6,165 nt of DNA from contig CAMBYA010000155.1 in NCBI GenBank assembly GCA_945872035.1, positions 1 to 6,165 on the forward strand, written 5' to 3'. The position numbers and the translations under genes were made by a program. The DNA comes from Rhizobium sp. Q54 (GTDB taxonomy: Bacteria; Pseudomonadota; Alphaproteobacteria; SMXS01). The notes beneath the pieces were generated by a model. It was not told the DNA's origin, made no database searches, and saw nothing but the letters and a program-made list of their open reading frames with translations. The first letter of the stretch is position 1, and each line of letters begins with the position of its first letter. Of this stretch, positions 1-6,165 are shown piece after piece.

Positions 1-920
1 ACGCCGGTTACCAGTTCGGTCACCGGATGCTCGACCTGCAGACGGGTGTTCATCTCGAGGAAGTAGAAGCTGCCATCCTGGCCGACGATCATCTCTACCG
101 TGCCGGCACTGTCGTAGTCCACGGCCTTGGACAGCGCCACGGCCTGCTCGCCCATGGCCTTGCGCAACTCAGGCGTCAGGAACGGGCTCGGCGCCTCCTC
201 GATCACCTTCTGGTGGCGGCGCTGGATAGAACATTCGCGCTCGCCCAGGTAGATCACGTTGCCATGCTTGTCGCCCAGCACCTGGATTTCGATATGGCGC
301 GGCTCCTCGATGAACTTCTCGATGAACACGCGGTCATCGCCGAAGCTGGTACGTGCCTCGTTGGTGGCCGAGGTGAAGCCTTCGCGGGCTTCGGCATCGT
401 TGAAGGCGATACGCATGCCTTTGCCACCACCGCCGGCCGAGGCTTTCACCATCACCGGATAGCCGATCTCGGCGGCGATCTTGGCGGCCTCGTCCTCGTC
501 CTTGATCACGCCGACATAGCCAGGGACCGTGCTGACATTGGCGGCGGCCGCCAGCTTCTTCGATTCGATCTTGTCGCCCATGGCGAAGATGGCGCGCGGG
601 TTGGGGCCGATGAAGGTAATGCCAGCCGCCTTCAGCGCCTCAGCGAACTTGATGTTCTCCGACAGGAAGCCGTAGCCGGGGTGCACCGCCTGCGCGCCGG
701 TCCTGCGCACGGCATCGATAATCTTGTCGATGACCAGATAGGACTGGTTGACGGGCGCGGGACCGATATGGATCGCCTCGTCGGCCATCTGCACGTGCAG
801 CGCGTCCCGGTCGGCGTCCGAATAGACGGCCACCGTGCTGATGCCGAGCTTGCGGGCGGTCTTGATGACGCGGCAGGCGATTTCGCCGCGGTTGGCGATC
901 AGGATCTTGTCGAACAGCAT
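1..920 (-). CDS. pccA: Propionyl-CoA carboxylase biotin carboxylase (alpha) subunit, 3' end cut off by window
   Basis: This subunit performs the ATP-dependent carboxylation of biotin; the carboxyl group then passes to the PccB subunit to make methylmalonyl-CoA. The visible 306 residues begin [20 protein letters not shown], the classic biotin-carboxylase N-domain start. Further on are [10 protein letters not shown] (80-89), the ATP-grasp glycine-rich loop [11 protein letters not shown] (160-170), the [16 protein letters not shown] block (227-242) and the catalytic [15 protein letters not shown] block (288-302; Glu289, Asn291 and Arg293 match the active-site residues of AccC). The C-terminal part of the carboxylase and any biotin carrier domain lie outside the window, so a free AccC-type subunit cannot be formally excluded; adjacency to pccB favours PccA. 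The ATG at 918-920 is supported by a strong GGAGG six bases upstream. The gene sits 18 bp after pccB and is presumably cotranscribed with it. Confidence 0.93.
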   Translation of the reverse strand, partial: MLFDKILIANRGEIACRVIKTARKLGISTVAVYSDADRDALHVQMADEAIHIGPAPVNQSYLVIDKIIDAVRRTGAQAVHPGYGFLSENIKFAEALKAAGITFIGPNPRAIFAMGDKIESKKLAAAANVSTVPGYVGVIKDEDEAAKIAAEIGYPVMVKASAGGGGKGMRIAFNDAEAREGFTSATNEARTSFGDDRVFIEKFIEEPRHIEIQVLGDKHGNVIYLGERECSIQRRHQKVIEEAPSPFLTPELRKAMGEQAVALSKAVDYDSAGTVEMIVGQDGSFYFLEMNTRLQVEHPVTELVTG

Positions 921-924
921 GGGC

Positions 925-933
925 TTCCTCCCC
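925..933 (-). promoter_or_regulatory. Ribosome binding site of pccA
   Basis: The minus strand reads GGGGAGGAA here. Its GGAGG core (927-931) is six bases from the pccA ATG at 918-920. It is one of the two strongest Shine-Dalgarno matches in the window and fixes the pccA start. It lies in the 18-bp gap after the pccB stop, so pccA can initiate independently although it shares the pccB transcript. Confidence 0.75.
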
Positions 934-938
934 TGGCC

Positions 939-2471
<1,533 letters not shown>

Positions 2472-2500
2472 GGCGGGATACCCCCAACGATTGATTGTCG

Positions 2501-2530
2501 ATTATGGAGAGACCGGCCGGTAACCGGCAA
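2501..2530 (-). promoter_or_regulatory. Candidate sigma70-type promoter for pccB-pccA
   Basis: The minus strand reads TTGCCG (2530-2525) as a -35 box, an 18-base spacer, then CATAAT (2506-2501) as a -10 box, matching consensus at 4/6 and 5/6 positions. Transcription would begin near 2494, giving a leader of about 22 bases that carries the GGGGG stretch at 2481-2485. The position upstream of pccB and the locally AT-rich sequence support the call. A second TATATC hexamer about 40 bases further upstream lacks an equally good -35 at standard spacing. This is a by-eye match only. Confidence 0.4.
2512..2528. promoter_or_regulatory. Two overlapping palindromes, possible operator for pccB
   Basis: The 17-base stretch contains a perfect 10-bp palindrome, ACCGGCCGGT (2512-2521), overlapping a second perfect dyad, GCCGGT-A-ACCGGC (2516-2528). 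The first lies wholly in the spacer between the proposed -35 and -10 boxes; the second spans the spacer and overlaps the -35 box by four bases. A bound regulator here would block or reshape polymerase contact. The regulator is unknown: the TTTGCAAA-type motif recalled for the alphaproteobacterial short-chain acyl-CoA regulator PccR is not visible in this gap. Short GC palindromes also arise by chance in GC-rich DNA. Confidence 0.35.
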
Positions 2531-2642
2531 TTCGGTGGCGACGATATACCAAGGTTATCTGCTTTGTAACAGACTCTCGCACCTGCGGCATAGGTCGTTT
2601 GGCGGGTGCCGGACCGGGCGAAAATTCAAGACGCTCGCGCGC

Positions 2643-3338
2643 TCAGCCGCGCGCCAGCCGCATGAAATCCGCGGCATCGACCAGATCCTGGCGCAGCGCC
2701 CGGCGGAATTCGACCGCCTCGTCGTCGGCGCCCCAGAGCGATTCCTGCCAGAGTTCGTCGATCTGGCTGAGGCCGAACGCCTCGTCGGCCGTGATCCGCC
2801 CTTCGGCGACCGCCATGGCGAGCACCACCGAGCCGGTGCCGTGGGTGAGCTTGCTGGCGCCCGCCACGGTAAAATCGTCATAGGTTTCGATATGCAGCCG
2901 GGCTGCCTCGACCAGCCCAAGCTCCTGATCGACGGGTACGATACCGGTGGTGACCACGAAACGCAGGCCCAGATGCGATGCCGCCCAGTCGAGCAGCGGT
3001 TGCCAGCCGGCATCCTGCAGGGCGCGCAGCGCGTCCGGCGCCCCGGCGCGGTAGCACAGCAAGTCGGTCGCGGCATAGCCGGCCATGTCGGAGACGATCT
3101 CGCCGCGCCGTGTCGCCATCAGGTCGATGGTGGCGTTTGCCAGCCCGGTCATCGCCATGGCCTGCGGCCTGATTTCGCCAACCTGCGCATCCCACTCGGC
3201 GGCGATCCGATCCGCCAGCGCCCGCGTGGGCAGGACCAGCAGGGCGCGCGCCGGCGTGCGGATCGGCCTGCCGTCCAGTTTCACGGCGAAACCCTCGCCG
3301 TCCGGCATGACGGCGACCTGCTTGTAGAACCGCTTCAC
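2643..3338 (-). CDS. ATP12 family F1-ATPase assembly chaperone
   Basis: The 231-residue protein is an ATP12 homologue. The mitochondrial member binds the free F1 alpha subunit and helps it assemble with beta; the bacterial protein is presumed to do the same in the cytoplasm. Family hallmarks are the MKRFYKQVAV start, LDGRPIRTPAR (21-31), EWDAQ with the following MAMTGLANATIDL (48-73), the TDLLCYRA block (91-98), the GTGSVVLAMAVAEGR segment (168-181) and the C-terminal DELWQESLWGADDEA (194-208). Length is normal for bacterial members. I chose the GTG at 3336-3338: it forms a GTGA overlap with the stop of the HAD gene, has GGGAG eight bases upstream, and starts exactly at the conserved KRFYK. 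The frame stays open upstream to 3530, but that extension is arginine-rich shadow sequence inside the HAD gene. It is the last gene of the upstream cluster. Confidence 0.9.
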   Translation of the reverse strand: MKRFYKQVAVMPDGEGFAVKLDGRPIRTPARALLVLPTRALADRIAAEWDAQVGEIRPQAMAMTGLANATIDLMATRRGEIVSDMAGYAATDLLCYRAGAPDALRALQDAGWQPLLDWAASHLGLRFVVTTGIVPVDQELGLVEAARLHIETYDDFTVAGASKLTHGTGSVVLAMAVAEGRITADEAFGLSQIDELWQESLWGADDEAVEFRRALRQDLVDAADFMRLARG

Positions 3339-4012
3339 GCAGCTGGCTCCCAAAGGGTGCCCAGCCAGGGCGACAGGCCGGCATAGTCGTCCAGCACATG
3401 CCGCGCGCCGGCGTCGGTCAATTCCCCGGCGGGATGGTAGCCCCAGGACACACCCAGCGGATGGACCCCGGCGTTGCGTGCCATGTGGATGTCGAACACG
3501 GTGTCGCCGATCATCACCGTGTCCTCGCACCGCGCGCCGGTCGCGCGCAGGGCATTCGCCAGCATGCCGGGATGGGGCTTGCTGGGCGCGTCGTCGGCCG
3601 TCTGCAGGGTGACGAACAGGTCGCGCATGCCGTGCAGGTTCAGCGTGCTGGTCAACCCCCGCCGGGACTTGCCGGTGGCGATGCCGAGAAGGTATCCCGC
3701 GCCCGAGAGCGCCTCCAGCGCCTCGCGGACGCCGGGGAACAGCGGCTCCGCATGGTGCGGGTCTTGGCGCAGATGGCCGAAGGCATCCTTGTAAGACTGG
3801 GCGAGCGCGACATGGGCGTCGCGGTCCAGGTGTGGCACCAGCTCTTCGACGGCCTCGACCAGGCCGAGACCGACAACGCGGCGCACCCTATCCATGTCCG
3901 GACAGGTCATGGCGTGCTGCTCGAACGCGTGATTCATTGCAGCGTATATAACGTGCTGGCTGTCGACCAGCGTGCCGTCGCAGTCGAACATGATCAGCCG
4001 CAGGTCAGTCAT
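3335..4012 (-). CDS. HAD-IA family phosphatase (phosphoglycolate phosphatase-like)
   Basis: The 225-residue protein is a Mg-dependent HAD-superfamily hydrolase with all four motifs: motif I DCDGTLVDS with nucleophile Asp10 and acid/base Asp12, motif II GIATGKS with Thr113, motif III SKPHPGM with Lys145, and motif IV VMIGDTVFDIHMARNAG with Asp170 and Asp174. The helical cap after motif I puts it in subfamily IA, with Gph and pyrophosphatase-like proteins. The substrate cannot be read from sequence; general phosphate-ester or pyrophosphate clean-up is the cautious reading. I chose the ATG at 4010-4012, giving MTDLRLIMFDCDGT and overlapping the end of rluC by eight bases (ATGACTGA). A GTG at 4025-4027 would add five residues and shows no better ribosome site. 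Its 3' end overlaps the ATP12 start by four bases. Confidence 0.9.
   Translation of the reverse strand: MTDLRLIMFDCDGTLVDSQHVIYAAMNHAFEQHAMTCPDMDRVRRVVGLGLVEAVEELVPHLDRDAHVALAQSYKDAFGHLRQDPHHAEPLFPGVREALEALSGAGYLLGIATGKSRRGLTSTLNLHGMRDLFVTLQTADDAPSKPHPGMLANALRATGARCEDTVMIGDTVFDIHMARNAGVHPLGVSWGYHPAGELTDAGARHVLDDYAGLSPWLGTLWEPAA
3347..3351 (-). promoter_or_regulatory. Ribosome binding site fixing the GTG start of the ATP12 gene
   Basis: The minus strand reads GGGAG, eight bases before the GTG at 3336-3338 and inside the last codons of the HAD gene. Together with the GTGA stop/start overlap and the conserved KRFYK N-terminus, it settles the start against the longer open frame that reaches 3530. 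Confidence 0.65.
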
Positions 4013-4973
4013 CGTCGAACACGTCACCGCGCATGTTCGGATCGAATTCGAACAGCTTCCAGGTCTCGCGCATATGCGGCGGCAGCGGCGCGGTCACGTT
4101 GACGGTGCCGCGCACCGGATGGGGAATGACGATGTTGCGGGCATGCAGGTACAACTTGCTGGACAGGCCGTCCCGGAAGCAGTCCTCGTTGCCGTACTTG
4201 CCGTCGCTGACGATCGGGGTGCCGAGCTGGGCGCAGTGGACGCGGAGCTGGTGCGTGCGTCCGGTCACGGGCCTCAGCGCCAGCCATGACAGCGCGTTGC
4301 CGGCCGCCTCGATCACCTTGTATTCGGTGATCGCTTTCTGGCCCTTGTCGCCGGGCCGGACCCGCTCGTCCTCCTCGCCGTCCTTTTCCATGATCGAGAT
4401 GATTTCGCCCTCGCTGGGCACGGGAACGCCGGTCACCAGCGCCCAGTAGGTCTTTTTGGTGGTGCGATCCTTGAACGACTTGGCCAGCGCCGCGGCGGCC
4501 AGGCGCGAGCGCGCCAGAACCAGCACGCCGCTGGTGTCCTTGTCCAGCCGGTGCACCAGCCGCGGCCGCTCGGAGGCGCCGAAGCGCAGCGCGTCCAGCA
4601 TGCCGTCGAGGTGCTTGCCGATGCTGGTGCCGCCCTGCACGGCGAGACCCGGCGGCTTGTTGATGACGATGACGTGCTCGTCCTTGAACAGCACGGTGTC
4701 CTGCAGCATCTGGACGTCTTCGCTGCGCGGCGGAGGCGGCGGCGCCTTCTTCATGGGCAGCGCCATCTCGCCCATAGGCGGGATGCGGATTTCGTCGCCC
4801 GCCGTGAGCCGGTAGTCGGCCTTGGCCCGCTTGCCACCGACCCGGATCTGTCCGGTGCGCAGCAGTTTCTGCAAGTGACCGAAGGACAGCGCCGGGAAAT
4901 GCTGCTTGAACCAGCGGTCAAGCCGCTGGTCGGCGTCGGCCGGCTTGACCGATATGGTTTGCACGCCACTCAT
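4005..4973 (-). CDS. rluC: RluC/RluD-type 23S rRNA pseudouridine synthase
   Basis: The 322-residue RluA-family enzyme isomerises specific uridines of 23S rRNA to pseudouridine. An S4 RNA-binding domain occupies about residues 14-65 (ADQRLDRWFKQHFPALSFG onward to AGDEIRIP). A short linker with five consecutive prolines (78-82) leads to the catalytic domain, which has INKPPGLAVQGG (104-115), the signature HRLDKDTSGVLVLAR (141-155) with catalytic Asp144, and RTHQLRVHCAQLGTPIVSD (239-257). S4 plus catalytic domain separates it from RluA; the RluC symbol rests on overall resemblance, and target positions (955/2504/2580 in E. coli RluC) are by analogy. The ATG at 4971-4973 overlaps the upstream DUF429 stop by one base (TGATG). 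Only a weak GGA precedes it, so coupled re-initiation is likely. Its 3' end overlaps the HAD gene by eight bases. Confidence 0.92.
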   Translation of the reverse strand: MSGVQTISVKPADADQRLDRWFKQHFPALSFGHLQKLLRTGQIRVGGKRAKADYRLTAGDEIRIPPMGEMALPMKKAPPPPPRSEDVQMLQDTVLFKDEHVIVINKPPGLAVQGGTSIGKHLDGMLDALRFGASERPRLVHRLDKDTSGVLVLARSRLAAAALAKSFKDRTTKKTYWALVTGVPVPSEGEIISIMEKDGEEDERVRPGDKGQKAITEYKVIEAAGNALSWLALRPVTGRTHQLRVHCAQLGTPIVSDGKYGNEDCFRDGLSSKLYLHARNIVIPHPVRGTVNVTAPLPPHMRETWKLFEFDPNMRGDVFDDD

Positions 4974-5935
4974 CAGGTAATTCCAAACGTCCAGCCCTCG
5001 AAGCGGCGGACCCTATCCGATAAGCCCGGCGGATTCCACATCGAGGGATTGGGGGAAAGGTTGCGGAGAGCGGCGGCGGTTATCAGAGCGTCCGTCATGT
5101 CGTCGCTAAGTCCAAATACTTCATTGTCATCCCGGCGAAGGCCGGGACCCAGTGCTCGTAGAGCTGTGCCCCTTCCCCGTTCTGGATCCCGGCCTTCGCC
5201 GTGATGACAGGGTATTTTGGATATTGGGTGAGAAGCGAAATGCTGCAGCACCAGGTTGAGCCGTTCCAAGTCCCTCACCTTCCCGGCACCGCCGCCCGCC
5301 ATGCGCACGAAGGCCGTCGGAAAGGCTTCCACCAGCACCAGCCTTGCATCACCAATCCCGTCGAACGGCCATACCATGACGCCGTCGTGCTGACGCATCC
5401 ACCGCAGCGCCCGCATCCCGGACAAGGATGCCTTGCCCACCTGCCGCGCGCCGACAAGGTTGAAAACGGATTCGGTCGTGCCCATCCCGCGCTCGCCGGT
5501 CAGCGCCTCGACAACCCGCAGGCGGCGCGCATAGGACGCGCCGGTCACCGCGCCGCGCCGGAAGTGACGATGAAGAGGCTCCACGTCGGCGAGGCCGCCG
5601 CCGAACAAGCCGTCGTCAGCGACGCACAGCGCCTCGACCAGCTCCCAGAACCCGGCATGATCGACCGGATCATCGGCAAAGCCCGGGAAGTAGGCCTGCC
5701 GGTCCTCCCACGGAAAGCAGAACGAGAAATCGAGCCCGCACAGCACGCGGCGCTTCCTCGCCTCCGCCAGCAGCCAGTCCGCAAAATCTGGCCGGGACCA
5801 GGGACCACCCGCAGGATTGGCGACCAGCGACGGTGCGCCCTGCCCGGCGTCGCAGACCGCTACCTGCAGCCGTTTCACCCTGGGGCCGCGCTCGCCGGAC
5901 CAGTCCACGCCGACGAACAGGTCGAATGGCGTCAC
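4973..5935 (-). CDS. DUF429 protein, predicted RNase H-like fold, with an in-frame palindromic repeat
   Basis: The 320-residue protein resembles DUF429, a family of unknown role assigned to the RNase H-like clan. Visible hallmarks are the N-terminal strand FVGVDWSGERG (7-17) with Asp11, GLDFSFCFP (67-75) with Asp69, the VEAFPTAF segment (202-209) with Glu203, and the late acidic SDDMTDALITAAALR (277-291), ending EGWTFGIT. These acidic residues are candidates for a metal site, so a nuclease-like activity is possible but undemonstrated. Residues 243-270 are encoded by an 85-bp palindromic repeat that leaves the frame intact; without it the protein would be about 291 residues. The insert is rich in Arg, Gly and Asp/Glu and falls between conserved blocks, so a surface loop is likely. 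The start is the GTG at 5933-5935, overlapping the rarA stop as GTGA and lying ten codons before the conserved Asp; no strong ribosome site is visible. Confidence 0.8.
   Translation of the reverse strand: MTPFDLFVGVDWSGERGPRVKRLQVAVCDAGQGAPSLVANPAGGPWSRPDFADWLLAEARKRRVLCGLDFSFCFPWEDRQAYFPGFADDPVDHAGFWELVEALCVADDGLFGGGLADVEPLHRHFRRGAVTGASYARRLRVVEALTGERGMGTTESVFNLVGARQVGKASLSGMRALRWMRQHDGVMVWPFDGIGDARLVLVEAFPTAFVRMAGGGAGKVRDLERLNLVLQHFASHPISKIPCHHGEGRDPERGRGTALRALGPGLRRDDNEVFGLSDDMTDALITAAALRNLSPNPSMWNPPGLSDRVRRFEGWTFGIT
5125..5209. repeat. 85-bp imperfect palindromic repeat element inside the DUF429 gene
   Basis: The left arm, 5125-5152 (starting TGTCATCCCGGCGAAGGCC), is the reverse complement of the right arm, 5182-5209 (ending CGCCGTGATGACA), at 26 of 28 positions; the loop is 29 bases (5153-5181). 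The differences are 5132/5202 and 5148/5186. In the mRNA (minus) strand the second becomes a G-U wobble, leaving one A-G mismatch, so the transcript should fold into a very stable hairpin. A nested CCCGGC-GAAG-GCCGGG stem lies in the left arm (5131-5146). GTCATCCCGGCGAAGGCCGG motifs are, from memory, dispersed repeats of many alphaproteobacterial genomes, usually intergenic. Here the element is read in frame as CHHGEGRDP...LGPGLRRDD. No transposase is present, so any mobility would be non-autonomous. Lack of a U-tract argues against a terminator. Confidence 0.88.
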
Positions 5936-6165
5936 TGCTGGCCGGCTTCGCGCTGCTGCCGCTCGGTACGCAGCTTTGCCCAGTATTCCAGCCGCTTCAG
6001 CACATCGCGCTCGAAGCCGCGCTCGAACGGGCGGTAGAGCTGTCGCCGCGCCATGCCCTCGGGAAAATAGTTCTGGCCCGAAAATCCGTCCTCGGCATCG
6101 TGGTCGTATTCATAGCCCTTGCCGTAGCCCAGGTTCTTCATCATTCGCGTCGGCGCGTTGAGGAT
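5932..6165 (-). CDS. rarA: Replication-associated recombination protein A, C-terminal fragment
   Basis: Only the last 77 residues are in the window; the gene begins beyond base 6165. They read ILNAPTRMMKNLGYGKGYEY, then a DHDAEDGFSGQNYFPEGM segment and a basic tail (FERGFERDVLKRLEYWAKLR). The 'APT-MK-LGYGKGY-YDHD' and 'FSGQNYFP' blocks are characteristic of the C-terminal tetramerisation/replisome-interacting part of RarA (MgsA), the AAA+ ATPase related to yeast Mgs1 and human WRNIP1 that acts at stalled replication forks. The AAA+ core with its Walker motifs is outside the window. A frame starting at the internal ATG near 6144 is simply this C-terminus, not a small gene. The TGA stop (5932-5934) overlaps the GTG start of the DUF429 gene by four bases, so the cluster starts at or before rarA. 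Confidence 0.9.
   Translation of the reverse strand: MLNAPTRMMKNLGYGKGYEYDHDAEDGFSGQNYFPEGMARRQLYRPFERGFERDVLKRLEYWAKLRTERQQREAGQQ

Larger units (their letters stand above)
2472..2642. other. Intergenic gap between the ATP12 gene and pccB
   Basis: This 171-bp stretch is the only real intergenic region in the window. It separates the rarA-to-ATP12 cluster from pccB-pccA. The part next to pccB is more AT-rich and contains the promoter and palindromes listed separately. The part next to the ATP12 stop is GC-rich with short self-complementary stretches, but has no stem followed by a U-run, so I do not call an intrinsic terminator. No coding frame with recognisable protein character was seen. Confidence 0.8.

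Noticed and set aside
2571..2642. Possible intrinsic terminator after the ATP12 gene
   Set aside because: GC-rich short self-complementary stretches are present, but there is no clear stem-loop followed by a U-run on the minus strand.
2472..2642. PccR-type TTTGCAAA operator upstream of pccB
   Set aside because: Searched by eye on both strands; only a loose GCTTTGTAAC stretch near 2561-2570 was found, without the paired motif.
3339..3530. N-terminal extension of the ATP12 frame up to 3530
   Set aside because: These 64 codons are Arg/Gly-rich and lie inside the HAD gene. The GTG at 3336-3338 has a ribosome site, a stop/start overlap and the conserved KRFYK start.
3398..4102. Plus-strand open frame of 234 codons opposite the HAD gene
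   Set aside because: Antisense shadow of a gene with all four HAD motifs; the translation has no protein-like features.
5125..5209. Interpretation of the palindrome as a Rho-independent terminator or a CRISPR-like repeat
   Set aside because: It lies inside an open reading frame, has no U-tract on either side, and occurs only once in the window with no spacer-repeat periodicity.
5201..6037. Plus-strand open frame of 278 codons opposite the DUF429 gene and the end of rarA
   Set aside because: Composition is shadow-like, and the opposite strand carries recognisable DUF429 and RarA sequence.

Overview
This GC-rich window reads as ordinary chromosome of an alphaproteobacterium, perhaps from the Rhodospirillales side of the class. 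The evidence is an ATP12-type F1-ATPase assembly chaperone (in bacteria essentially an alphaproteobacterial gene), a pccB-pccA propionyl-CoA carboxylase pair of alphaproteobacterial type, and a 'GTCATCCCGGCGAAGGCCGG' palindromic repeat of a kind common in that class. The taxonomy is inferred from protein character, not from a search. All recognised genes lie on the minus strand, so transcription runs from high to low coordinates.

Genes in transcription order. From 6165 to 2643 there is a tightly packed cluster: the C-terminal end of rarA (AAA+ ATPase of replication-fork recombination, cut by the window edge), a DUF429 protein with an RNase H-like fold, an RluC/RluD-type 23S rRNA pseudouridine synthase, a HAD-IA phosphatase, and an ATP12 family chaperone. 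Every junction overlaps by 1 to 8 bases (GTGA, TGATG, ATGACTGA, GTGA), so this is very probably one operon with translational coupling. The members do not share one pathway. They are housekeeping functions: fork maintenance, rRNA modification, phosphate-ester clean-up and ATP synthase assembly.

A 171-bp gap (2472-2642) follows, the only real intergenic region. It holds a plausible sigma70-like promoter for the next unit, with two overlapping palindromes between its -35 and -10 boxes. That unit is pccB (complete, 939-2471) followed after 18 bp by pccA (N-terminal 306 residues, running off the window at base 1). They encode the carboxyltransferase and biotin carboxylase subunits of propionyl-CoA carboxylase, which makes methylmalonyl-CoA from propionyl-CoA.

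The most unusual structure is an 85-bp imperfect palindrome (28-bp arms, 29-bp loop, 5125-5209) lying in frame inside the DUF429 gene. It adds about 29 codons to a probable surface loop without breaking the reading frame. It looks like an intergenic-type repeat that has become protein-coding, comparable in principle to Rickettsia palindromic elements. I saw no tRNA, rRNA, CRISPR array, insertion sequence or phage gene, and no convincing evidence for a new multi-gene system.
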